Of a DNA stretch of 33,249 bases, positions 9,011 to 19,375 are shown one piece after another. The notes under the pieces were generated by a model. The model made no database searches. It had not been told where the DNA came from and saw nothing but the letters and a program-made list of their open reading frames with translations. Both the position numbers and the translations under genes were made by a program. This stretch comes from an uncultured Pelagibacteraceae bacterium (GTDB lineage Bacteria > Pseudomonadota > Alphaproteobacteria > Pelagibacterales > Pelagibacteraceae): contig CACACV010000002.1 of the NCBI GenBank assembly GCA_902531025.1, positions 1 to 33,249 on the forward strand, in the 5' to 3' direction. Each line of letters begins with the position of its first letter. Position 1 is the first letter of the stretch.

Positions 9011-10399
9011 ATGAAAAAAAGAAAAGAATTTGATAGTATAGGAACTATTGGTGTTCCTGCTGATAAATATTGGGGAGCATCTACAGAAAGATCTAATAAG
9101 TTTTTTAATATTGGAAAAATACTTGTAAATAGTTCAATAATACGCTCAATAGCAATTATAAAAAGATCTGCGGCTATAGTTCATGAAAAAGATCGACTAA
9201 TATCAAGAAAAATCAGTAAAGCAATTGTTAAAGCTTCAAACGAAGTTATTTCTGGAAAACTTGAAAATAATTTTCCACTAAAAGTATGGCAAACAGGTTC
9301 TGGGACTCAAACAAATATGAACGTAAATGAAGTTATTGCTAATAGGGCTATTGAAATATTGAGAGGAAAAAAAGGAAGTAAAAAACCTGTTCATCCTAAC
9401 GACCATGTAAATAAGTCTCAATCTACTAATGATGTTTTCCCAACTGCAATGCATATTTCGGTTGCAACAGAAATAATAAATAGGTTATTGCCAAACTTAA
9501 AATTATTAGAAAATGCATTGAGAAGAAAAAAAAATGAATTTAGTAAAATTGTAAAAATTGGAAGAACACATCTGCAAGATGCAACTCCTCTTACATTGGG
9601 ACAGGAGTTTTCAGGATATTATGAACAATTAAAAAAAAGTATAGAAAGAATAAAATATAATATAAAAGATATTCTATTTTTGGCACAAGGAGGAACAGCC
9701 GTAGGGACAGGACTCAACACAAAAAAAAATTTTGACAAAAAAATTATAAGAGAAATAAGTAAATATTGTAAATTACCTTTTAAACCAGCGCCCAATAAAT
9801 TTTCAGAATTAGCAGCTCACGACGCAATAGTTAGTATGTCTGGATCATTAAATGCTTGTGCTGTAGCTTTAATGAAAATTTCTAATGATATTAGGTTTCT
9901 TGGATCAGGTCCAAGAGCTGGTTATGGCGAACTTATATTACCAGAAAATGAACCTGGATCTTCAATAATGCCTGGCAAGGTTAATCCCACACAATGTGAA
10001 GCAGTAACTATGGTCTGTGTTAAAGTAATTGGAAATCATACCGGCATATCAATAGCTGGAACTCATGGGCATTTTGAATTAAATGTTTTTAAACCTTTAA
10101 TTGCACATAATATATTACAATCTATAGATTTATTAGCAGATAGTGTGAAAAATTTTAGCCTTTATTGTGTTAGAGGAATAAAAGCAAATAAATTAAAAAT
10201 AAAAGATCATTTAGATAATTCTTTAATGCTTGTAACTGCTCTAGCTCCTAAAATAGGATATGATAATGCTGCAAGTATTGCAAAAAAAGCATTAAATAAT
10301 AATACAAAACTAAAAGATGAAGCTTTAAAAACTGGACTAATTAACGAAAAAGAATACGACAAAATAGTTAATCCAATGAAGATGATCTCCCCTAATTAA
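9011..10399 (+). CDS. fumC: Class II fumarate hydratase
   Basis: 'GSSIMPGKVNPTQCEA' signature, 'WQTGSGTQTNMNVNEVIANRA', 'GRTHLQDATPLTLGQEFSGY'. Confidence 0.95.
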   Translation: MKKRKEFDSIGTIGVPADKYWGASTERSNKFFNIGKILVNSSIIRSIAIIKRSAAIVHEKDRLISRKISKAIVKASNEVISGKLENNFPLKVWQTGSGTQTNMNVNEVIANRAIEILRGKKGSKKPVHPNDHVNKSQSTNDVFPTAMHISVATEIINRLLPNLKLLENALRRKKNEFSKIVKIGRTHLQDATPLTLGQEFSGYYEQLKKSIERIKYNIKDILFLAQGGTAVGTGLNTKKNFDKKIIREISKYCKLPFKPAPNKFSELAAHDAIVSMSGSLNACAVALMKISNDIRFLGSGPRAGYGELILPENEPGSSIMPGKVNPTQCEAVTMVCVKVIGNHTGISIAGTHGHFELNVFKPLIAHNILQSIDLLADSVKNFSLYCVRGIKANKLKIKDHLDNSLMLVTALAPKIGYDNAASIAKKALNNNTKLKDEALKTGLINEKEYDKIVNPMKMISPN

Positions 10400-11757
10400 G
10401 ATAAAATATCCCTAATTAATGCTTTTAATAGTTGGATATTTTTAATTATAAATATTTGATCTGATAATCTTTCTTTATCAATTCTATTTATATATATTTT
10501 AGAAAGAGATATTTCTCCATTATCTATATTTTTTTCGAGGTTAAAATATATTTTATTTACATCTTGCAAACTTTTTGAACTCACTTGAAATTTTTTTGAA
10601 AACTCTTTTCTATTATTTATTTCAAATATATTTTCAGATAAAAATACTAAATCTCCATTATTAATATAATATCTAAATTCTGATTTTATATTTCCAATAT
10701 ATTGAATTTCAAATAATGATTTTTCTAGCTTAACTATTTTGTCTTTTATTGAAAAATTAATGGTGCCATTATTAATTATAGAATTTTTTAAATTACTTAT
10801 TTCTAGGGACAAATTTCCATTTACATTTTCTAAATATTCTTCTTTTGAATATAGGATAAAACTTAATAAATAATCAATTAAAAAGTTAATTTTCTTATCA
10901 TCAATATTAATTTTCGCATCAAAAAAAAATGGATCTAATTCAATTTTGGAATCTAATCTAATATTTTGATTTTTTTCAGGACTTTGCAATAATATCTCAT
11001 TATCTTTCATTTGATAATTAATAGTAATTTTTTCATTTAAAAAATTAATTGAACTTTTTCCAGAAAAATTAAAATTATCTTCAAAAAAAAATAGATTTTT
11101 CATAAATAAATTTGGATTTTTCAAACTTATTTCATTCAATGTTTCATTTGGATTATCATAACTTCTTTTCCAAAATGAGTCATAATCAACATCAAATAAA
11201 TTTCCATCAACTTTTAATTGTTTGGAGTTGTTTTTTTTATTTATTAGATATTTGATTTTTTTTAACGGAGAAATAAGAATAATTTTTTTATTTTCATCCA
11301 AAAGAAAAAAATTACTTTTTTTAATATAAATGGGTTTGTTTATTGTATAGTAAAGATGATTTCTAAAATCCAAAACATCATCCATGTTAAAGTAAATATT
11401 AGTATTTTCTAATTCAATTCTTTCAACTTCTATGTTTGACTTAGAATAAATTTTTTTAAGTGGAATAAAAATTTTTAAGTTCTTAGTTTCGATAACGGAT
11501 GAATTATCATTTTCAATATTCAAGTCTAAATTAGCTTTTTCAACCAAATAATGAGGGCTAGGAAAAATTTTAAAAGAAATATCACCTAAAATTTTTAAAT
11601 TAATCTTAAATTCTGAAGAAACTTTTTTTTCTATTACATTTTGTATACTATTATAATTCAATAAAACTGGTAATGATAAAAATAAAATTACTGAAAAAAA
11701 TACTACAATTGATGGTAAAATAAATTTTGAGGAGTTATTATTATTACTTTTACTCAT
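10396..11757 (-). CDS. AsmA-like membrane-anchored protein
   Basis: One N-terminal TM helix followed by 'INLKILGDISFKIFPSPHYLVEKANLDL', an AsmA-like opening; long beta-rich remainder. Confidence 0.55.
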   Translation of the reverse strand: MSKSNNNNSSKFILPSIVVFFSVILFLSLPVLLNYNSIQNVIEKKVSSEFKINLKILGDISFKIFPSPHYLVEKANLDLNIENDNSSVIETKNLKIFIPLKKIYSKSNIEVERIELENTNIYFNMDDVLDFRNHLYYTINKPIYIKKSNFFLLDENKKIILISPLKKIKYLINKKNNSKQLKVDGNLFDVDYDSFWKRSYDNPNETLNEISLKNPNLFMKNLFFFEDNFNFSGKSSINFLNEKITINYQMKDNEILLQSPEKNQNIRLDSKIELDPFFFDAKINIDDKKINFLIDYLLSFILYSKEEYLENVNGNLSLEISNLKNSIINNGTINFSIKDKIVKLEKSLFEIQYIGNIKSEFRYYINNGDLVFLSENIFEINNRKEFSKKFQVSSKSLQDVNKIYFNLEKNIDNGEISLSKIYINRIDKERLSDQIFIIKNIQLLKALIRDILS

Positions 11758-11793
11758 AAAAAAATTAATATGGCTTATACTATAATAAAATAA

Positions 11794-13824
11794 ATGTTAA
11801 ATTCAGAATATCTAAATAACTTAAATGAAAATCAAAAAGAAGCTACTTTATATATTGATGGACCATTATTAATAGTAGCTGGAGCTGGTTCTGGCAAAAC
11901 TAGAGTTCTTACTTCAAGAATTGCACATATAATCAAACAACATAAAGCTTTCCCCAATCAAATACTTGCGGTTACATTTACAAATAAAGCTGCAAAAGAA
12001 ATGCAAATAAGAGTTTCAAAACTACTTAGAAAAGAAGCTACAGGATTGCCATGGTTAGGAACTTTTCATTCTATAAGTGCAAAACTACTTAGAAAACATG
12101 CTGACGCAGTTGGATTAAAAAGTAATTTCTCAATTATAGATCAAACAGATCAGGAAAGGCTAGTAAAAAATATTTGCAAATCTGAAAATGTGGATACTAA
12201 AAAAATATCGCCAAAATATATATTGGCAATAATTGATAAATGGAAAAATAAAGGTTTTTATCCTGATGATGTTATTATTAAAAAAAAAAATCCTTTAGAA
12301 AAAAATTTTTTAGAAATATATAAAATTTATCAACAAAAATTGATTGATTTAAATGCAGCAGATTTTAGTGATTTAATTTTACATACAGTCAAAATATTTA
12401 AAAATTATAAAGATATATCTGAATTATATTCAAAAAAATTTAAATATATTTTAGTAGATGAATATCAAGATACAAATTTCATTCAGAGCGAATGGCTTAA
12501 ATATTTATCACAATATAATAAAAATATCTGCTGTGTTGGTGATGATGACCAATCAATATATAGCTGGAGAGGAGCTGAAATAAAAAATTTTTTAGAGTTT
12601 GATAAAGTTTATGAAAATACAAAAATTATTCGTTTAGAAAAAAATTATAGATCAACACAGAATATCTTAAATGTTGCATCTAATTTAATTGAAAATAATC
12701 AAAACAGAGTTGGAAAAAAATTATTCACAAATCATGATGATGGAGAAAAAATAGCTCTGACATGTTTTAGAAATGTAAAAGATGAAGCAATCGAAATAGG
12801 ATCTGAGATTGAAAATTTAAAAAAAAATTACTCTTTAAATGAAATGGCAATATTAGTGAGAGCAATTTTTCAAACTAGAGAATTTGAAGAAAGATTTTTA
12901 AAAATTGGAATTCCATATAGAATAATAGGAGGTATTAAATTTTATGAAAGATCTGAGATTAAAGATTGTATTGCATATTTAAGAGTAATTCATCAACCTC
13001 TAGATGATTTATCTTTTGAAAGAATAATAAATGTTCCAAAAAGATCAATAGGAGAAACAACTATTAAAAATATTAATGAATGTTCAAAAATAAATCATTG
13101 TTCGTTAGAAGCTGCTTCTAAAAAATTAATAGAACAGAATAAAATAAAACCAAAAACAAAAATTGGATTAAATTCATTATTAAATCTTTTAGAAAAGTGG
13201 AGAAATAATTTAAAAAATAAAACCAATCATAATAAATTATTACAAATGATACTTGATGAGTCAGGATACAGCGCAATGTTAAAAGATAAAAAAGACTTAG
13301 AAAATGAAAACCGATTAGAAAATATAAAAGAATTATTAAATGCTATGAAGGAATTTGATAATCTTGAGAATTTTTTGGAACACGTGGCACTTGCTACATC
13401 TCTTGATCAAAATTGGCAAAGTGAAAAAGTTAACTTAATGACAATGCATTCATCAAAAGGACTAGAATTTGATGTTGTTTTTTTACCAGGCTGGGAAGAA
13501 GGTTTATTTCCTCATCAAAAAAGCATTGAAGAAAAAGGAGAAAATGGACTAGAAGAGGAAAGAAGATTAGCCTATGTTGGAATTACAAGAGCAAAAAAAA
13601 TAGCAAAGATTTCATTTGCGATGAATAGATTTTATCAGGGTGATTGGATAGACAGCATGGCATCAAGGTTTGTGGATGAACTCCCAGAAGAATATATAGA
13701 TAAAAGTAACAATTTTTTCGAAGAAAATTCTGAAGATTTTGAATTCAATCAAGATATAGAGTTTGGGGAAGAGGCTAGAAGTCCAGGATGGATAAGATAT
13801 CAAAAAAAATTAAATGATAAATAA
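11794..13824 (+). CDS. uvrD: UvrD/PcrA/Rep superfamily I DNA helicase
   Basis: 'LNENQKEATLYIDGPLLIVAGAGSGKTRVLTSRIAHI', 'ILVDEYQDTN', 'CVGDDDQSIYSWRGA', 'LMTMHSSKGLEFDVVFLPGWEEGLFPH', 'LAYVGITRAK'. UvrD and PcrA not distinguished. Confidence 0.92.
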   Translation: MLNSEYLNNLNENQKEATLYIDGPLLIVAGAGSGKTRVLTSRIAHIIKQHKAFPNQILAVTFTNKAAKEMQIRVSKLLRKEATGLPWLGTFHSISAKLLRKHADAVGLKSNFSIIDQTDQERLVKNICKSENVDTKKISPKYILAIIDKWKNKGFYPDDVIIKKKNPLEKNFLEIYKIYQQKLIDLNAADFSDLILHTVKIFKNYKDISELYSKKFKYILVDEYQDTNFIQSEWLKYLSQYNKNICCVGDDDQSIYSWRGAEIKNFLEFDKVYENTKIIRLEKNYRSTQNILNVASNLIENNQNRVGKKLFTNHDDGEKIALTCFRNVKDEAIEIGSEIENLKKNYSLNEMAILVRAIFQTREFEERFLKIGIPYRIIGGIKFYERSEIKDCIAYLRVIHQPLDDLSFERIINVPKRSIGETTIKNINECSKINHCSLEAASKKLIEQNKIKPKTKIGLNSLLNLLEKWRNNLKNKTNHNKLLQMILDESGYSAMLKDKKDLENENRLENIKELLNAMKEFDNLENFLEHVALATSLDQNWQSEKVNLMTMHSSKGLEFDVVFLPGWEEGLFPHQKSIEEKGENGLEEERRLAYVGITRAKKIAKISFAMNRFYQGDWIDSMASRFVDELPEEYIDKSNNFFEENSEDFEFNQDIEFGEEARSPGWIRYQKKLNDK

Positions 13825-15503
13825 AATTAAAAATTTCATTAACCTAAATAATCTTGATGGATATATTGTTCCAAAAAATGATGAGTTTTTTACTGAATAT
13901 TCAAAAACTAATAAACTTGAAATAGTTGCAAAATTTACTGGATCAGCAGGCTTTATTCTAATTTTAAAAAATACAAATCATTTATTTGTTGACGGCAGAT
14001 ATACAATTCAAGCTAAGCGACAATCAGGAAAAAAATTTAATATTCATGAGATACCATACGTTTGGCCTAAAGATATTTTAAAAAACTATGAAATATTGAA
14101 TATTGGATTTGATCCAAAATTATTCACAAAAGATACATTAAAATTATATTTTGATAACTCTTGCAATCTATTTCCTATTAATTCTGATTTATTTAAAGGC
14201 ATGACTGAAACGATTAATAAACATAATTTAGTTTACTCAATTAACAGTTCAATTGCAGGAGAAAGTTCAACGAGTAAAACTGAAAGATTAAAAAAAATTA
14301 TTAAAAAAAAAAAAATAGATAATTTATTTATCAGTGCAGGTGAAAATGTTTGTTGGTTGCTAAATATAAGAGGAAAAGATCTGCCAAATTCGCCTATAGT
14401 TAATGTTCAAGCAATTTTAACTAGTAACAAAGAAGTAATTCTTTTTGGTAATATAAAAAAATTAAAAGCAATAAAAAAAAAATTAAACAAAAAAATTACT
14501 TTTTTTAAAAAAGATCAATTTTTCACAGTTTTAAGCTCTTTAAAAGGAAAGACATTTTGTGTGGATGGCAAAACTTGCTCGGTTCTGAATGAAAATTTAA
14601 TAAATTCAAAATTTAAAATAAAAAAAAGGATTGATCCAATTTATGATTTAAAATCAGTTAAAAATAAAATTGAAATTAAAAATATGGTTGATGCACATAT
14701 TCAAGATGGTGTTGCAGTAACAAAATTTTTATATTGGATTAAGAACTCAAATATTAAAAATTTAGATGAAATTAAAGTCGAAAAAAAGTTAGAAAGTTTC
14801 AGAAAGCGAAGCAAAAACTTTCTCTATCCTAGTTTTAATACTATAGCAGGATCGGGACCAAATGGTGCAATCATTCATTATAGATCAAATAAAAAATCAA
14901 ATCGTAAGCTAAACAAAAATCATCTTTTATTAGTTGACTCAGGTGGCCAATACAAATGGGGCACTACGGATGTTACTAGAACAATTTCTTTTAATAAACC
15001 TAATAAAAAAAATCAAAGAGCTTTATACAAGAGTTTTAAAAGGTCATATTGCCGTTTCAACATCAAAAATAGATAAAATTAAAAATGGTAATAATTTAGA
15101 TAAGCTTGCTAGAAAAAGCCTTAACTCAATAAATTTAGACTATAGACATGGTACAGGTCATGGTGTTGGCTTTTTCATGAATGTACATGAAGGTCCACAG
15201 AGTATTTCGAAGAATAACTTTGTAAAACTTATAAAAGGCATGATCGTTAGCAATGAGCCAGGTTTTTATTTAGAAAACAAGTTTGGAATAAGAATAGAGA
15301 ATTTGGTTTATATTGATGGCAATAATAAAAGTCTTTTTTTAAAAAATTTAACTTTTGCACCTCTTGAAAAAGATTTAATAGAGGAAAATTTGCTAACAAA
15401 AATAGAAAAGGATTATATTCTTAATTATCACCTTGAAACTTACTCAAAAATATCACCATTTTTAAATAACAATGAAAGAAGATGGCTTGTAAAATTAATT
15501 TAA
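13814..15503 (+). CDS. pepP: Xaa-Pro aminopeptidase (M24B), split by an apparent +1-A frameshift near 15005-15012
   Basis: N-terminal part 13814-15076 ('GSAGFILILKNTNHLFVDGRYTIQA', 'LLVDSGGQYKWGTTDVTRTIS') and C-terminal part in 14934-15503 ('YTRVLKGHIAVSTSK', 'DYRHGTGHGVGFFMNVHEGPQSI', 'GMIVSNEPGFYLENKFGIRIENL'). Removing one A from A8 restores one ORF. Confidence 0.85.
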
Positions 15504-17505
15504 CAAATCAGACCATTCTTTTTGTGTGAGTATTTGGATTCCTAAGTTTTTAGCTTGCTCTAATTTTCTATTAGTTGGTTTTTCACCAAGTACTAAATAG
15601 TCAAGTTTTTTAGTAACACTACTAACAATGCTACCTGAATTTTCCTCAATTAAGCTTTTAGCCTCAGCTCTACTAATATTTTGTAGTTTACCAGTAAACA
15701 TAAAAGATTTATTCTTTAATTTTCCTTTTTTGTTAACTTCCCTTTCTTTAATTTTTAATATTTCACTTAATTTCTCTATAACTTTAATATTTGTTTTATT
15801 TTGAAAGAATTTTTTCAAAGACTTAATTTGTGTTTCTCCAATTCCATCTATGTTAATAAGCTCCTCGATTTTATTTTTTTTAGCTAATTTTAGAAAATTT
15901 TTTATAGTTTTTGTAAAATCTGCAATAATTTTAGCATTTTCCATTCCAATATGTCTTATTCCTAATGAAAAAATAAATTTATCTAAGGTAACCTCTTTCG
16001 AATTTTCGATTGAAAACTTAAGATTTGAAACAGATTGCGATCCCCATCCGTCAAGGGAGGATATTTTTTGATAATTCAAATTGAATATATCTTGAGGAAA
16101 TTTTATAAAATTTAAATCCCAAAATTTTTCTACAACCTTTTTTTCCTAAACCATCAATATTTATAGCATCTTTAGATATAAAATGTTTAATCCTCTCAAT
16201 TGCAATTTTCTCACAAGCAAAACTTTCATTGATACATCTTCGTACCGCATCGAATTTTTTTGTAATTTTGTTATATTCTTTTTCTGTCTTAGATCCGCAA
16301 GAAGGACATTTTGTTGGAAAAATAAATTTGCTTAATTTTTCTTTCCTTTTTTTTAAATCTACCTCTAAAACATGAGGAATCACATCTCCTGCTCTCTCAA
16401 TTTTTACAGTATCACCAATTCTTATATCTTTTCTCAAAATTTCATCTTCATTGTGTAAAGTTGCATTCGATACAACTACACCTCCTATATTAACTGGCTT
16501 CACTTTAGCAACTGGCGTTAAGGCTCCAGTTCTTCCAACCTGTATATCTATATTTAGTATTTCTGAATAAGCATGATCTGCAGAAAATTTATGTGCAATT
16601 GCCCATCTGGGGGCATTAGAGGTAAAGCCTAATCTTCTTTGTAACTGTATGTTATTTACTTTATAAACAAGACCATCAATATCATATTTTAAATCAAACC
16701 TTTTTTTTTCAAATTGCTGGTGAAAATACACTAACTCATTAATACTTTTAATAACTTCATTGTGTTCACTTGTTAAAAATCCCCACGATTTTAACTCTTT
16801 TAAAAAGTCAGATTGATTTTTAAATTTATTTTCACTAATAAATCCGAATGTATAAGCAATAAATTTTAATGGAATTTTGCTTGTTTCTTTTGAATCTTTT
16901 TGTCTAAGGGAACCTGAGGCTGCATTTCTAGGGTTAGCAAAGTTTTCTTTAATTTTTTGAAAGTCATCTTTGTTTATATAAACTTCTCCTCTTATTTCGA
17001 TATCTTTAGGAAAATTGCTGTTTCTAACCTTATGCGGAATATCCTTAATAGTTTTTAAATTTTCTGTAATTATTTCTCCTTCTTTTCCATCGCCCCTTGA
17101 TACTCCATAAATAAGATCCCCATTTTTATATGTTAGGGATGCAGAAATTCCATCAATTTTGGGTTCCACACTGTAGTTTAAATAGGCTTTTTCATTTAAA
17201 AAATTAAATATTTTTTTTTCAAAATTTATTAAATCTTCTTCATCAAATGCGTTCGATAAAGATAACATTTTTTCTCGATGCTTATATTTTGCAAAATTTT
17301 TTGATGGTTTAAAACCTACGTTTTTTGATGGAGAAAAATTACTTTTTAAATAAATATGTTCCTTTTCTAAGTCTAATATTTGCCTTTTTAATTTATCATA
17401 CTCTTTATCAGAAATTACTGGGGAACTGTTTTCATAGTAGAATTTATTATGTTTCTTTAATTCATCTATTTTTTTTTGATAATCTTGTTTAATATTTTTA
17501 TTCAT
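15495..17505 (-). CDS. ligA: NAD+-dependent DNA ligase, split by an apparent +1-A frameshift at 16138-16144
   Basis: N-terminal part has 'SVEPKIDGISASLTYKNG', OB fold 'VGRTGALTPVAKV' and zinc finger 'CPSCGSKTEKEY...RRCINESFAC'. C-terminal part has HhH repeats and BRCT 'SFMFTGKLQNISRAEAKSLIEENSGSIVSSVTKKLDYLVLGEKP'. Removing one A (minus strand) gives 'GLGKKVVEKFWDLNFIKFPQDIFNLNYQKISSLDGWGSQS', joining the halves. Confidence 0.92.
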
Positions 17506-17514
17506 AAAACCTAT

Positions 17515-18354
17515 TTATTTAAGTAGATCTTTGAATTTCTTAATTATTGACTCTTCTTTTTCTTTGTTTTTCCTTTTTGAAATTTTTACATAATCTTTAT
17601 TTAATATCTTATAGCTTTCTTCATACCACTTACTAGATTGATAATTATATCCTAATAAAGCGGCATACTTTTTAGACTCATCAATTAAACCAATTTTATA
17701 GTGTAATTCGACTAATCTATGTAAGGCTTCTTCAACAAAAATTGTTGTTTCATATTTTTTTACGACTGTTTTAAATCTATTTATTGCAGGTATCCATTTT
17801 TCTCTATCAATGTAATATCTTGCCAAATACATCTCTTTAGATGCCAAAAGTTCTTCTATTAATTCTAGTTTAAATTCGGAATCTAATGCAAATTCAGTGT
17901 CTGGATATTTTTTTATAATAATTTCAAAATATTCTTTTGCTTTAAGAATTTCGTTTAAATCTTTTGTTTCATCTACTATTTGATCGTAATGACATAAAGC
18001 TAATAAATAATAAGCATAATCTCTTCTTGGATGGTTTTTATATTTATCTAAAAATTTTTCTAACTCTAGGGCTGCATCACTAAAATAATATTGAGAAAAA
18101 TATGAATAAGCTGCCATCAATGCTGCTCTTGGAGCCCATATAGATTGTGGGTATATTAATTCAGCTTCATTAAATTTTTTTGCAGCGTAAATTATATCGC
18201 CTCTATCAAGTTCTTTTAATCCTTCATTGTAGGCTTTTATCATTTGTATTTCTAAACTTTCTTCTTCTACAATAGATATTTTTTCTTTTTCTTTTGAGCA
18301 CGAGCTGCTTAAGAATAAAAAGGCAATTATTAAATATACCAAATGAAATTTCAT
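17515..18354 (-). CDS. bamD: Outer-membrane assembly lipoprotein BamD
   Basis: Lipobox-like 'FLFLSSSC'; TPR-like 'YNEGLKELDRGDIIYAAKKFNEAELIYPQSIWAPRAALMAAYSYF...HPRRDYAYYLLALCHYDQI'. Confidence 0.88.
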   Translation of the reverse strand: MKFHLVYLIIAFLFLSSSCSKEKEKISIVEEESLEIQMIKAYNEGLKELDRGDIIYAAKKFNEAELIYPQSIWAPRAALMAAYSYFSQYYFSDAALELEKFLDKYKNHPRRDYAYYLLALCHYDQIVDETKDLNEILKAKEYFEIIIKKYPDTEFALDSEFKLELIEELLASKEMYLARYYIDREKWIPAINRFKTVVKKYETTIFVEEALHRLVELHYKIGLIDESKKYAALLGYNYQSSKWYEESYKILNKDYVKISKRKNKEKEESIIKKFKDLLK

Positions 18355-18392
18355 TTATGAATTTTATCAGAATTTGTTAAAAATTCTAATAA

Positions 18393-19313
18393 TTAAGCTA
18401 TTGATCTTAGCTGATCTTTGTTAGCTAGCGAATGAGGTAAGTTTTTACCTTTAATTTCTATTAATGAATAGTTTTTTCGGTCACTAAATAATTTTCTAAG
18501 CAAATTATTTGTCAAATAATGTCCACCTTGAGAGCATTTTAAAGAGCCTATCATTTTAAAACCTGACAAATATAAGTCTCCCATACAATCTAAAATTTTA
18601 TGATTAACAAACTCTTTTTTATTTCTTAAGCCTTCCTCATTAATTAATGAGTTTCCCTTTACAACTAATGCATTATCTAAACTGCCACCCTTTCCAAGAC
18701 CCATTTTTTTTAATTTTTCAATATCTTCGTATAAGCAAAAAGTTCTAGAATTATATATATTGGTTAAATCATCTTCAAATACACTTATTTTGTTTCTTTG
18801 AGAATTAATAAATTGATTTTGGTACTTAATTTCAAAATCTATATCTAAACTTACATTAGATTTTTTAATTGAAATTGATTTGTAACCATCCTTAATTTCT
18901 AATGGTTGCTCAACCTTTATAATTTTTATGGGAACCTCACTAACCTGAACTCCTGCTTGAATTATCAATTCAACAAATTTTTTTGCAGATCCATCCATAA
19001 TTGGAACTTCTTGAGAATTTAGTTCTATAATCGCATTATCTATATTCATACCATACAAGGCACCCATCAGATGTTCTATGGTAGAAACTTTAACTTCATA
19101 TTCGTTTGAAATTGTAGTGCAGAGGGTTGCATCGACTACATTATTATAAGTTGGTATAATTATATTATTTTTTTTAATATCAACTCTTTTAAAAATGATT
19201 CCACTATTGGGATGAGCGGGCAATATATCTAAGTGTACTTTTAATCCTGTGTGTATGCCGATACCATCTATAGATATTTTTTTTGAAATAGTTTTTTGAG
19301 TTAATATTGGCAT
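18393..19313 (-). CDS. lpxC: UDP-3-O-acyl-N-acetylglucosamine deacetylase
   Basis: 'QKTISKKISIDGIGIHTGLKVHLDILPAHPNSGIIFKR', 'TIEHLMGALYGMNIDNAIIELNSQEVPIMDGSAKKFV', 'VNHKILDCMGDLYLSG'. Confidence 0.95.
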   Translation of the reverse strand: MPILTQKTISKKISIDGIGIHTGLKVHLDILPAHPNSGIIFKRVDIKKNNIIIPTYNNVVDATLCTTISNEYEVKVSTIEHLMGALYGMNIDNAIIELNSQEVPIMDGSAKKFVELIIQAGVQVSEVPIKIIKVEQPLEIKDGYKSISIKKSNVSLDIDFEIKYQNQFINSQRNKISVFEDDLTNIYNSRTFCLYEDIEKLKKMGLGKGGSLDNALVVKGNSLINEEGLRNKKEFVNHKILDCMGDLYLSGFKMIGSLKCSQGGHYLTNNLLRKLFSDRKNYSLIEIKGKNLPHSLANKDQLRSIA

Positions 19314-19375
19314 TAATCAATTATATTAAAATGACAAACAATTAGATATACAACAAATGTTACAACAAAATACAA

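Noticed and set aside
14303-14315. A13 tract in pepP as another frameshift
   Set aside because: The reading frame carries M24 homology on both sides of it, so the tract is in frame as written.
15005-15080. Programmed +1 ribosomal frameshift in pepP
   Set aside because: No recognisable shift site with a stop or rare codon at the junction; a one-base poly-A indel explains the join more simply.
15850-16071. 73-aa plus ORF opposite ligA
   Set aside because: Antisense shadow of the LigA C-terminal part.
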